Assembly (NCBI RefSeq): GCF_000300235.2
Contig: NZ_CP004388.1
Span: 4,038,001-4,102,000 of the forward strand
Reading direction: 5' to 3'
Length of the DNA: 64,000 nt
DNA from: Thalassospira xiamenensis M-5 = DSM 17429
GTDB lineage: Bacteria > Pseudomonadota > Alphaproteobacteria > Rhodospirillales > Thalassospiraceae
Shown here: positions 9,415-17,074 of the stretch, one piece after another
Numbering within the stretch: the first letter of the stretch is position 1
Layout of the letters: every line of letters starts with the position of its first letter
Made by a program: the position numbers and the translations under genes
The notes under the pieces: model-generated
What the model saw: only the letters and a program-made list of their open reading frames with translations
Database searches by the model: none
What the model was told of the DNA's origin: nothing

Positions 9415-9426
9415 AACTACGTAGTT
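9415..9426. promoter_or_regulatory. 12-bp palindrome upstream of the sdh promoter
   Basis: AACTACGTAGTT is a perfect inverted repeat placed 60 bases upstream of the candidate sdh -35 box, in otherwise non-coding sequence between sdhC and mch. The position suits an activator or repressor site, but the cognate protein is not identifiable from the sequence. Confidence 0.3.
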
Positions 9427-9553
9427 GACCTCTCTTGTGCCGTCTACGACCCGCGGGAAGGGCCAAGGGTTTCCCCTTAATGCAGAAAACGGCGTAACGT
9501 GCATTTAGCAATCGCACAATTAGACCTTAATACGCAAGACTGCACCTGCCAGA

Positions 9554-10606
9554 TTATCTGGGAATTAAAACGGTATAATCAAAGTCCAGAAGAACCCTGG
9601 AGTCATATTTTCCTTCTGCGTCACGTAACGGGAAGTCATATGCCTGCCGATCGCGCACCGCAACAAGACGCAAACGAAGCGCACCGATGTCTCGTCGCCC
9701 CGGAATTTCAAACTTGTCCAGAACCTCGGACCAGGCAAATACCGTATCGCCGGCAAAAGCCGGATTAACATGCGCACCGGCATTAATCGCAGCAATACGA
9801 AAACCGTTGCCAAGCCCGTTAAAGGACAATGCACGTGCCAGTGAAATGATGTGCCCACCATAAATCAGCCGCTTGCCAAACCGCCCGGCACCTGCCGCAA
9901 CCTGATCAAAGTGAACCTTGGCTGTATTCTGGTAAAGACGGGTTGCGATCTGGTGTTCGGCTTCTTCGATGGTCATGCCATCGATATGATCGATTTTTTC
10001 GCCAATCGCATATTCACCCCAACGATGGGATGCCCCGGACAGTTCAAAATCATAGGCCGACAGATCAAGGCTTTTGGGGATCTGCAATGCCTCTGGCGCA
10101 ACAACGCCTGGCAATTCAGGAATGACTGTTTCAGGTGCCCGGGCACTTTCATCATGTTTGCGCACCATGACCCAGCGATTGTAACCCAGCACCATCTCGC
10201 CACGCTGATTACGACCGACGGAATTGACGTAAACCACTCCGCTCTTGCCATTCGAGTTTTCCTTAAGCCCGATCACGGTCGATACCGTACTGACCGTATC
10301 GCCCGGATAGACCGGCGCACCAAACACGCCGCCCGCATAACCAAGATTGGCAACCGCATTTAACGACACATCTGGCACGGTTTTGCCAAATACCATATGA
10401 AACGCCAGAAAATCATCCACAGGCGCGCGATCAAACCCGATCCGCCGGGCAAATTCATCAGACGACTGCACCGCAAAACGGGAACCATAAAGCCCGGTAT
10501 AAAGTGCGACATCACCGGTCGTGATCGTGCGCGGTGTTGCGTGGCGCATTTCCTGACCGATGCGGAAATCCTCAAAATAATTTCCGGGATTTGTTTTCGA
10601 TGTCAT
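9554..10606 (-). CDS. mch: Mesaconyl-CoA hydratase (beta-methylmalyl-CoA dehydratase), MaoC family
   Basis: 350 residues from the ATG at 10606, which has GGAGG 4 bases upstream; the in-frame ATG at 10621 lies before that site. The protein has two hot-dog (MaoC-like) domains. The start KTNPGNYFEDFRIGQEMRHATPRTIT is cut here into KTNPGNYFEDF and ATPRTITTGDVALYTGLYG, and together with FGKTVPDVSLNAVANLGYAGG it closely matches mesaconyl-CoA hydratases of Rhodobacter and Methylobacterium. The second domain has VHFDQVAAGAGRFGKRLIYGG. In the ethylmalonyl-CoA pathway this enzyme converts mesaconyl-C1-CoA to beta-methylmalyl-CoA. The next gene upstream (10693-11571) is a malyl-CoA-type lyase or thioesterase, which supports this role. 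Crotonyl-CoA carboxylase/reductase and the mutases are not in the window. Confidence 0.88.
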   Translation of the reverse strand: MTSKTNPGNYFEDFRIGQEMRHATPRTITTGDVALYTGLYGSRFAVQSSDEFARRIGFDRAPVDDFLAFHMVFGKTVPDVSLNAVANLGYAGGVFGAPVYPGDTVSTVSTVIGLKENSNGKSGVVYVNSVGRNQRGEMVLGYNRWVMVRKHDESARAPETVIPELPGVVAPEALQIPKSLDLSAYDFELSGASHRWGEYAIGEKIDHIDGMTIEEAEHQIATRLYQNTAKVHFDQVAAGAGRFGKRLIYGGHIISLARALSFNGLGNGFRIAAINAGAHVNPAFAGDTVFAWSEVLDKFEIPGRRDIGALRLRLVAVRDRQAYDFPLRDAEGKYDSRVLLDFDYTVLIPR

Positions 10607-10692
10607 GGTGCCTCCCTGCATGTATGGCGCTTGGTCTGACGAAATGGAATGCCGATGCTTTTCGCGTTTTTTATCCGGCTATGCGACCGGGC

Positions 10693-11571
10693 TTAAGCCG
10701 CGTCCATTTCCGCAATCTGATCGGCCATTGCGACCAGACGCTTGGCCGAAACCACATGCAAATTCTCGATCAGTTTACCATCGACAACGACAACACCTTT
10801 GCCCTCTTGTACCGCTTCCTCATGGGCGGCAATGATTTTGCGTGCCCAGGCAATCTCGCTTTCGGCTGGGGCGAATGCGGTATTAGCAGCCGCAATGGTT
10901 TTGGGATGGATCAGCGTTTTGCCATCAAATCCCATTTCACGTCCCTGCGTACAGGATGCGGCGAAGCCATCATCGTCCGAAAGATCAAGATGAACGCCGT
11001 CAAGGATCGCAAGACCATAGGCACGGGCCGCCAGCAGGCAAAGGCCAAGACTTGTTATCATTGGCAAACGATCAGGCGTATGAGCGCAGTTCAGATCCTT
11101 CGCCAGATCAGATGTCCCCATCACAAAACCGCCAAGGCGCGGATGAGCCCCTGCGATTTCCCTGGCATCAAGCATCGCAAGCGGCGTTTCCATCATGCAC
11201 CAGATACGCATATCCGCATGCGCACCCTGCGCTTCCATGATGGTCGCAACCTGTCGGACCGTATCGGCACTTTCGACCTTTGGCAGCAAAATCGCGTCGG
11301 TCGATGTTTTGGCCGCAGCCACGATATCGGCATATCCCCACGGGGTATTTAACCCGTTGGTCCTGATCTGGATTTCACGTTTGCCATAACCACCTTCTGC
11401 CAGCGCGGCAACGATCTGATCGCGGGCAACATCCTTTGCGTCGGGTGCCACGGCATCCTCAAGATCAAGGATCAGGCCATCAGCAGGCAGACTGCGCCCC
11501 TTTTCCAGTGCCCGGGCGTTTGAACCCGGCATATAAAGAACACTGCGGCGTGGACGTGCGATTGCAGCCAT
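10693..11571 (-). CDS. HpcH/HpaI-family CoA-ester lyase, probable (3S)-malyl-CoA thioesterase (Mcl2-like)
   Basis: 292 residues forming a TIM barrel of the citrate-lyase-beta type. RPRRSVLYMPGSNARALEKG, the metal-binding LILDLEDAVAPDAK, the REIQIRTNGLNTPWGYAD segment, LPKVESADTV, IWCMMETPLAMLDAREIAG and GKTLIHPKTIAAAN are family motifs. The short length and the SVLYMPGSN start resemble Mcl2, the (3S)-malyl-CoA thioesterase of Rhodobacter, more than the ~320-residue malyl/beta-methylmalyl-CoA lyase Mcl1. A lyase role on beta-methylmalyl-CoA or citramalyl-CoA remains possible. It lies 86 bases upstream of mch in the same direction, so the two probably act in sequence on C4/C5 dicarboxylyl-CoA esters. 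Confidence 0.82.
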   Translation of the reverse strand: MAAIARPRRSVLYMPGSNARALEKGRSLPADGLILDLEDAVAPDAKDVARDQIVAALAEGGYGKREIQIRTNGLNTPWGYADIVAAAKTSTDAILLPKVESADTVRQVATIMEAQGAHADMRIWCMMETPLAMLDAREIAGAHPRLGGFVMGTSDLAKDLNCAHTPDRLPMITSLGLCLLAARAYGLAILDGVHLDLSDDDGFAASCTQGREMGFDGKTLIHPKTIAAANTAFAPAESEIAWARKIIAAHEEAVQEGKGVVVVDGKLIENLHVVSAKRLVAMADQIAEMDAA

Positions 11572-11587
11572 CTGGCATCTCCCGTTT

Positions 11588-11611
11588 GATAATTTTTATT
11601 CAATAATTATC
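11588..11611. promoter_or_regulatory. Inverted repeat upstream of the malyl-CoA enzyme gene
   Basis: GATAATT and AATTATC form a 7-bp inverted repeat with a 10-base AT-rich spacer, centred about 28 bases upstream of the gene start at 11571. Just further upstream CCGAAAATTACCGAAAC contains a CCGAAA direct repeat. Both are in the right place to control this gene and mch, but no regulator is encoded next to them. Confidence 0.3.
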
Positions 11612-11715
11612 GATATTGTTTCCGAAAATTACCGAAACTTGTTTTGCACTGCAAGCCATCTTTCGCGCTGCGGCATAATAATGCAGATCAGAAAATGACC
11701 TAAAAATCCCATGCA

Positions 11716-12609
11716 TCAAAGGCTCGGGAAAGTCGCACCACGTGCCTCCATCACCGTCACCGTCGCACTGCGCCCCGCAACCAGCCGGACATTTTCAGGG
11801 ACGTTATCAAGCGAAACCCGCACCGGTACGCGCTGCGCCAGACGGACCCAGCTAAAGGTCGGTTTGACATTTGCAAGGCTTCCCCCTGCGCCCGACCGTT
11901 CACTATCCTGAATACCACCTGCGATGCTGACAACATGGCCGTAGATAGCGTTATCTTCACCCATCAAACGGACTTCGACCTGATCGCCGATTGCGATACG
12001 CGGCAGTTTGGTTTCTTCGAAATAACCCGCCACATAAAATGACTGGCTATCGACCAGGGCAGCAATCGCCTGCCCTGCACCAACATAGTTCCCCCGACGT
12101 AACGAGAAATTCGTCAGGATGCCATCAACCGGGGCAACAACCTTGGTGCGTGCCAGATTCAAAACGGCAAGATCAAGATCGGCCTTGGCCAGATCCATAT
12201 CTGCCTGTGCGGTCGCGAGATTGGTCGCAACCTGTTCTTTTTTCTGGCGCGAAACAACGTCGCTATCAAGCCCCTGGTAGCGTTTCACTTCACGCTTGGC
12301 CTGATCACGTGCGGCAATGGCACTTTCAAGTTTTGCCTGTGCCTGATCAACGGCCACCTGATACCGGGCTGGATCAATGGAAAACAGCAAATCCCCAGCG
12401 TGAACAATCTGGTTGTCGATGACATTTACCTCATTGACCAGCCCGGCGATGTCCGGCGCAATTGCCACAACGTCGGCACTGACCCGCCCATCCCGGGTCC
12501 AAGGAGAATTCATGTAGTAATCATAAAGCTGATAACCGCCAGCAGATGCCGCCAGAACAAGAACAAGCGTCACCAGAACGCGAAGGAAATTGGCAAAAGT
12601 CGGTTTCAT
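11716..12609 (-). CDS. HlyD-family membrane-fusion protein of an AaeA-like efflux pump
   Basis: 297 residues with an N-terminal membrane anchor (LRVLVTLVLVLAASAGGYQL). Next come the lipoyl/barrel start SPWTRDGRVSADVVAIAPDIAG, DNQIVHAGDLLFSIDPARYQ, a coiled-coil hairpin around residues 85-145, the second lipoyl half TKVVAPVDGILTNFSLRRGNYV, and a C-terminal beta-barrel RVPVRVSLDNVPENVRLVAG. This is the periplasmic adaptor type that pairs with FUSC/AaeB transporters. It is the last gene of marR-FUSC-DUF1656-hlyD, 8 bases after the DUF1656 gene. The likely substrates are aromatic acids or other small toxic compounds, by analogy with AaeAB; this is inference. Confidence 0.88.
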   Translation of the reverse strand: MKPTFANFLRVLVTLVLVLAASAGGYQLYDYYMNSPWTRDGRVSADVVAIAPDIAGLVNEVNVIDNQIVHAGDLLFSIDPARYQVAVDQAQAKLESAIAARDQAKREVKRYQGLDSDVVSRQKKEQVATNLATAQADMDLAKADLDLAVLNLARTKVVAPVDGILTNFSLRRGNYVGAGQAIAALVDSQSFYVAGYFEETKLPRIAIGDQVEVRLMGEDNAIYGHVVSIAGGIQDSERSGAGGSLANVKPTFSWVRLAQRVPVRVSLDNVPENVRLVAGRSATVTVMEARGATFPSL

Positions 12610-12617
12610 ATCGTCAC

Positions 12618-12821
12618 CTATTGAACAAACAGAGCCGAAAGTGCCGTCAGGATCAGCACGAACAGGGCCAGATCCGTTAAAGCGGGATGCGCGGTTATCT
12701 TGTAAAAACCGATCCGCGCAAGGCCGACATGCAGCACTTTCAGGCAGAACCAGGCGCCAAGCGCCATTATCAGAAAGGCGGGTACAAACACGCCGTAAAC
12801 ATCGATCATCGGATTGATCAT
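12618..12821 (-). CDS. DUF1656 small membrane protein (AaeX/YdhI-like)
   Basis: 67 residues with two predicted membrane helices (VFVPAFLIMALGAWFCLKVL and LTDLALFVLILTALSALFV). The start MINPMIDVYGVFVPAF is the DUF1656 signature. The gene overlaps the FUSC gene by 4 bases (ATGA) and lies 8 bases before the HlyD gene. This three-gene order of FUSC, DUF1656 and HlyD recurs in proteobacteria (aaeXAB type). The exact role of the small protein is unknown; it probably helps assemble the pump in the inner membrane. Confidence 0.88.
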   Translation of the reverse strand: MINPMIDVYGVFVPAFLIMALGAWFCLKVLHVGLARIGFYKITAHPALTDLALFVLILTALSALFVQ

Positions 12822-14911
12822 GCGGTTTCTCCGATCAGGGGTGGCAGATCGGAGACGAATGCCTTATCTGCCCGGCGATCCAGCACCGGTGCGCCCGCGC
12901 GGCATAAGGCACGGCGCAGCGCAATCAGCGGGATCAGCAATTTAGCGCGAAGCGGTGTGGGTGAAATTGCCACGACTTCACGCAGGATATTATCGACTTC
13001 ATCAAGGATCACAGGATCGGGCAGTGCGCCAAAATCTCGACGGCGATTGTCAAAATGACGCGCCATGTTTCGCAAAACCACATCCAGTTTGGTCGCGATC
13101 CTTTGATCCGCCAGCGCCTTGAAACGATGCAGGTCATAAATGCTGGCAGCAATCGAGACCTCCGGCATTGAGCGGATCAAAGTATCGCGATGGTCTGGTG
13201 CCAATGCCAATCTTGGCAAAATCAAACCCTGCCGATCCAGTAAACGGCGGATCATGACCATGCGCGGCAAACGGAGCGTCCCGCGCGCAATAGCACTAAT
13301 GTCGCGCCAGTTTGACATCACCAGCCGCCGAATGCTGGCATCGACTGTCACGCTGCGCACAAAGGCCGTAACAAGTGCCGCGACAGCAAAACCGGCAAGC
13401 GATGCCAGACCGCTATCGAGCAGGGTGGCAAAGTCGCTGCTGTAACTGGTATCTACATTCAGGATCATCACGACATTGACCAGCATCGCCAGACCAAACC
13501 CGTATGTCTGCGGGGAAGTCATCAACACCCCCAGCAAAAGGAAATAGGGTGCAAACGCCACAACAAGAAGCGGGAAGCCATCAATGCCAGGCAGAATCGC
13601 AAGGCTGTAGATAATCACGACAACAATTGCCATCGCGGTATAACGGATGAAGCCCTTCAAGGCCGGAACCGGATTATCAAGGAACGACATGATACTGGCA
13701 CCGACTGCTGCCATCATCGCCGCAGTCCCGCCTGCAGGCCATGCCGTCATGATCCAGAAACCGCATACCAGCAAGGTTGCAATCACCGCCGTCATGCCGG
13801 ACCGGAACGCAACACCGTAATCGCGATGCAAAGCCCGCTCCTGCGCGCTATCACGCCAGCGATCCACGACGTCGACTGGAACATTGTCGACACGCACCCC
13901 ATCCCACAACCGGCAGTAATCGGAATAAAAATTCAAAAGCCGATGCAGACGATTACAAAGATTAAGCTGCAACAGGCCATCCCATTCCGATGCATTCGAA
14001 AACTCGGCACCATATGCGGCAATTCGCGCATGAAGCGCCTGCGCTGACGAACCATCGTAGTGGCCGGTTGCCATATGGATCGCCACATCATCAAGAATGG
14101 CCCGCAAATCTTTGGGGATGCTCCCACTGTAATCGACAAGCGCGGTTATTCTGTCATGAACGGCGAAAAACACAGGCAAAAGAGCGGCTATCGCGCTTTG
14201 CAGGGCTTGCAATTGGCGGGTTCGCCCAGAAAATCGGGACTTTTCATATCCCAGATGAACAGAAAGCCCGTGCAATTCACCAATATCTGCCGCGATGCGT
14301 GTCCGGTCCTGATGCAATTTTTCAGGATCAGAACCAGCATCAAAGCTTAGCTTTGCCAGGTCGGCAATATCGCCCATCCAGCCATCAATCCGTGCTGCGA
14401 CGACCGGGCCGACATGGCGTGGGAAAATGATATGACTGACCAGTGTGGCACAAATGATGCCAAGCGTAATTTCCTGGACGCGCGCAACGGCCGTATCAAA
14501 AATAATCCCGGGGTCCGTTACGCACGGAAAACCGACAATCGCCGCGGTATAGCCCGCCAGCATGAAAAGGTAGCTCTTGGGCGTCCTGTCCAGTCGGGAA
14601 AGATAAAGACAGCCCCCAACCCAAAGTGCGAGCGCAAGCGATAGCAAAACCGGCGCATTCACAAGATTGGGCACCATTACAATCGCCGCAACCGCCCCAA
14701 TGATCGTTCCGATCACACGATAAAGTGCCTTGGACGCCAGAACACCGGACAAAGGATGGGCAACGATATAGACCGTTGCCATCGCCCAGACAGGCCGATC
14801 AAGATCAAAGGCCAGCGCAATGAACAATGCAAGAACCGCCGCGGCAAACGTTTTTGCCGAAAACAGCCAGTCAGCACCTTTGGGACGCAGGGCAAGAATA
14901 TTTGCAAACAT
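12818..14911 (-). CDS. FUSC-family (AaeB-like) inner-membrane efflux transporter
   Basis: 697 residues with the family layout: an N-terminal bundle of about five helices (FAAAVLALFIALAFDLDRPVWAMATVYIVAHP), a long cytoplasmic helical domain, a second helical bundle around residues 365-505 (GMTAVIATLLVCGFWIMTAWPAG) and a C-terminal soluble part. The FDLDRPVWAMATVYIV motif and the PLSGVLASKALYRVIGTIIGA motif are typical of fusaric-acid-resistance/aromatic-acid exporters. A GGGGG ribosome site precedes the start. MarR is 15 bases upstream, and DUF1656 overlaps the end by 4 bases. It probably exports weak aromatic acids or antimicrobial compounds under MarR control. Confidence 0.9.
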   Translation of the reverse strand: MFANILALRPKGADWLFSAKTFAAAVLALFIALAFDLDRPVWAMATVYIVAHPLSGVLASKALYRVIGTIIGAVAAIVMVPNLVNAPVLLSLALALWVGGCLYLSRLDRTPKSYLFMLAGYTAAIVGFPCVTDPGIIFDTAVARVQEITLGIICATLVSHIIFPRHVGPVVAARIDGWMGDIADLAKLSFDAGSDPEKLHQDRTRIAADIGELHGLSVHLGYEKSRFSGRTRQLQALQSAIAALLPVFFAVHDRITALVDYSGSIPKDLRAILDDVAIHMATGHYDGSSAQALHARIAAYGAEFSNASEWDGLLQLNLCNRLHRLLNFYSDYCRLWDGVRVDNVPVDVVDRWRDSAQERALHRDYGVAFRSGMTAVIATLLVCGFWIMTAWPAGGTAAMMAAVGASIMSFLDNPVPALKGFIRYTAMAIVVVIIYSLAILPGIDGFPLLVVAFAPYFLLLGVLMTSPQTYGFGLAMLVNVVMILNVDTSYSSDFATLLDSGLASLAGFAVAALVTAFVRSVTVDASIRRLVMSNWRDISAIARGTLRLPRMVMIRRLLDRQGLILPRLALAPDHRDTLIRSMPEVSIAASIYDLHRFKALADQRIATKLDVVLRNMARHFDNRRRDFGALPDPVILDEVDNILREVVAISPTPLRAKLLIPLIALRRALCRAGAPVLDRRADKAFVSDLPPLIGETA

Positions 14912-14926
14912 CTTATCCCCCGCACC

Positions 14927-15397
14927 CTAAGCGTCGCCACCGCGTTGCGCCAGTTTGCCAAGCAATTGCTGCATGACATCAAGAGTGGTCGCAAGATTTT
15001 CGGGGTCGATATCGGCCGTGAGTTCGTTGCGGATATCGGCAAGAATGATCTCGATCTCGGCAGCTTTGTCTTTACCTGCTGCCGTTAGTGCAACCATTTT
15101 GGCGCGCCGGTCGCTCAGATCGCAAACACGCGAAATAAGTCCATCGCGTTCCAGCGCATCAATAACCCGTACAAGAGACGGGCCTTCGACGCCGATTTCA
15201 TCCGCAATCAAACCCTGCCGTACGGGACCGGCTGCCCGATTGAGAACAATCAGGGGCATCACCATGGTTTGAGACAAGCCGTGCGATTGCAATGTGCTGT
15301 CGATCTCGCGACGCCAGCAACGCGCGACACGCATCAACGTGCTTCCAAGACTCAGATAAGGGGTATCAAGATCATTGTTTTTCATGATGCAAAGCAT
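14927..15397 (-). CDS. MarR-family transcriptional regulator of the efflux operon
   Basis: 156 residues if the ATG at 15397 is used; the ATG at 15385 (MKNNDLDTPYLSLG) gives 152 and is equally possible. The winged-helix core is clear: SQTMVMPLIVLNRAAGPVRQG, LIADEIGVEGPSLVRVIDAL (recognition helix) and the wing CDLSDRRAKMVALTAAGKDKA with the conserved DRRAK motif. It is the first gene of the operon encoding the FUSC pump. An 18-bp imperfect palindrome overlaps the -10 box of the promoter, which suggests autorepression released by the pump's substrate, as with other MarR-efflux pairs. Confidence 0.92.
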   Translation of the reverse strand: MLCIMKNNDLDTPYLSLGSTLMRVARCWRREIDSTLQSHGLSQTMVMPLIVLNRAAGPVRQGLIADEIGVEGPSLVRVIDALERDGLISRVCDLSDRRAKMVALTAAGKDKAAEIEIILADIRNELTADIDPENLATTLDVMQQLLGKLAQRGGDA

Positions 15398-15408
15398 AAC
15401 AGAGAAAT

Positions 15409-15454
15409 TAGATAGAATTCTAACTATTATAATCCTATCAGTTATGCGCTGTAA
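15409..15454 (-). promoter_or_regulatory. marR-efflux operon promoter with overlapping MarR operator candidate
   Basis: On the - strand: -35 TTACAG (complement of 15449-15454), 17-base spacer, -10 TATAAT (complement of 15426-15431; six of six). An 18-bp inverted repeat TAGATAGAATTCTAACTA at 15409-15426 with a single mismatched pair abuts and overlaps the -10, covering the predicted start site 12-29 bases before the marR ATG. Its length and position are typical of a MarR dimer site acting as a repressor. Confidence 0.65.
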
Positions 15455-15526
15455 GCATAAATGTCCGCCCGCATGCTCGCGATGAACAATTAATCGATTA
15501 GTTTCAATTATTTAAATTGCACTGAA

Positions 15527-16657
15527 CTATTGCGCCTTGCCAAACAGGCCCGACAACAGCAGGCCCGTTACAGGTAGCACCTCGTTCAACGCGCGCCCAT
15601 TGGACAAGAAAACAATCGCGACATCCTGTTTGGGGAACCACGAAAATTCCGCAGAATAACCGAAATAAACCCCGTCATGCCCCCAAACAGGTCCCCAATC
15701 GGTTTTGCCGATCATCATGCCATAGCCATAGGAACCTTCGCCTGCGAACAATGTATCCGTCGTGGCCCGCTCCAGCGCGTTCGCACCCAGCAAAACACCA
15801 TCCGCAAACAGCGCCCGGCCAAATTTCAAAAGATCTTCTGCGGTTGAAATCACCCCGCCATCTGAAAGCTGATCGCCGACATCAAAATCGGTCACATCCT
15901 CAAGCTTGCCATCCCCATCGGCGTCATCAAAGCCGCGCGCAAGATCATCGGGGCGCGGATACCGGCCAAAGGATGTATTGCGCATTTCGGCTGGCTCAAA
16001 AATCCGTCGATTGAACACTGCTTCGATGTGATCGCCTTCGACCTGTTCTATCAGGACACCCAGCAGGATATAGTTGCTGTTGGACGGGTTATATTGGGTA
16101 CCGGGTTTGAAATGTGCTTCACGGCCCGCAATCAGCGGCAGCAATTCGCGATTACGCCAGCCGTGCTGGGGATCGCGCCCGACCAGCTCAAAGAAAAATT
16201 CCCCATCCAGATAATCGGGAATGCCTGAACTATTGCGCAAAAGATCACGAACGGTCGCAACATTGGCATTGGCAATCTTGTCGCGGAATTCCGCAGGAAG
16301 CCATTTGGCAATCGGATCGGAAAGGTCGATCCGCTTTTCAGATGCCAACTGCAACACAACCACCGCCGTCATCATTTTGGTCAGCGACCCGATATAGAAC
16401 TGCCGTTCGCGCGTCATGCCTGTGTCGGGATTTACCGACGCATACCCGGTTGCGGCAAAGCGCATCTGACCGTCACCATAACCAATGCCGATTACTGCAC
16501 CCGGCAAACCGGCCTGCTCGACATATTGCCGCAAAAATTTGACAAGCGGATCATCGGGCTCGTTTTTTTCCTCGGCATATGCCGCCGACGGCACCGATAC
16601 TGCGACAAGCAGCAGAAATAATACCGGCACCAAACGCCGCCAAAACCCTGAAGTCAC
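15527..16657 (-). CDS. Secreted serine hydrolase of the beta-lactamase/AmpC-like (class C, PF00144) family
   Basis: 376 residues from a GTG at 16657 that follows GGGGA with 7-base spacing. The frame stays open to an ATG at 16696 with no ribosome site, so the GTG is preferred and gives a cleaner signal peptide (WRRLVPVLFLLLVAVSVPSAAYA|EEK). The active-site SLTK (SxxK) lies in FYIGSLTKMMTAVVVLQ, the YxN motif is YNPSNSNY, and a HDG triad replaces KTG in GHDGVYFGYSAEFSWFP. This set is typical of D-aminopeptidase/esterase-type penicillin-binding-like hydrolases. Beta-lactam hydrolysis cannot be claimed. It is 62 bases downstream of the small acidic gene; any link is unproven. Confidence 0.85.
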   Translation of the reverse strand: MTSGFWRRLVPVLFLLLVAVSVPSAAYAEEKNEPDDPLVKFLRQYVEQAGLPGAVIGIGYGDGQMRFAATGYASVNPDTGMTRERQFYIGSLTKMMTAVVVLQLASEKRIDLSDPIAKWLPAEFRDKIANANVATVRDLLRNSSGIPDYLDGEFFFELVGRDPQHGWRNRELLPLIAGREAHFKPGTQYNPSNSNYILLGVLIEQVEGDHIEAVFNRRIFEPAEMRNTSFGRYPRPDDLARGFDDADGDGKLEDVTDFDVGDQLSDGGVISTAEDLLKFGRALFADGVLLGANALERATTDTLFAGEGSYGYGMMIGKTDWGPVWGHDGVYFGYSAEFSWFPKQDVAIVFLSNGRALNEVLPVTGLLLSGLFGKAQ

Positions 16658-16719
16658 GACTTTGTCCCCACAAAACGTCAAATTTGGTGCCAGCATTGAT
16701 GATATTGTTTATCGGCTGG

Positions 16720-17052
16720 TTAACCTGTTGATTGATCTATCTGTTTTATCCATGCGACCAGAGCCGCACGAAATTCCAAAGACGGCACCCAGACAATCTC
16801 TTCGTCCTGCTCTTCATATGCCGGGGCAATTTCGCAAATTGCCGGACCCATTTTTAAGATATAGGCATTCATTGCCATCTCCCAATGGTCTTCACTGCCA
16901 TTGATGATGGCATCCACCCGATCAAGCACGACTTGCGCCCATTCCGGCGCATTCTGAATATCCAGAACAAGACAGGCGGCGATGCGATCATGCCCTTCAT
17001 CGCCAACAATCCTGCCGGGCCAATCGGGTACCATCATTTCACCACCTGCCAT
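16720..17052 (-). CDS. Small acidic protein downstream of the EndoU gene, candidate immunity protein
   Basis: 110 residues from the ATG at 17052, with GAGG 7 bases upstream; the frame also has a TTG at 17058. It has no signal peptide or membrane segment and is rich in Asp/Glu. The C-terminal half DHWEMAMNAYILKMGPAICEI, then VPSLEFRAALVAWIKQID, has the look of small immunity proteins that end with a conserved hydrophobic helix after beta strands, but no family can be named with certainty. It starts 22 bases after the stop of the secreted EndoU-like gene in the same direction, the usual place for a cognate inhibitor. The immunity role is a hypothesis based on order, size and charge. Confidence 0.6.
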   Translation of the reverse strand: MAGGEMMVPDWPGRIVGDEGHDRIAACLVLDIQNAPEWAQVVLDRVDAIINGSEDHWEMAMNAYILKMGPAICEIAPAYEEQDEEIVWVPSLEFRAALVAWIKQIDQSTG

Positions 17053-17074
17053 TTTCAAGCCTCACATTTCACGG

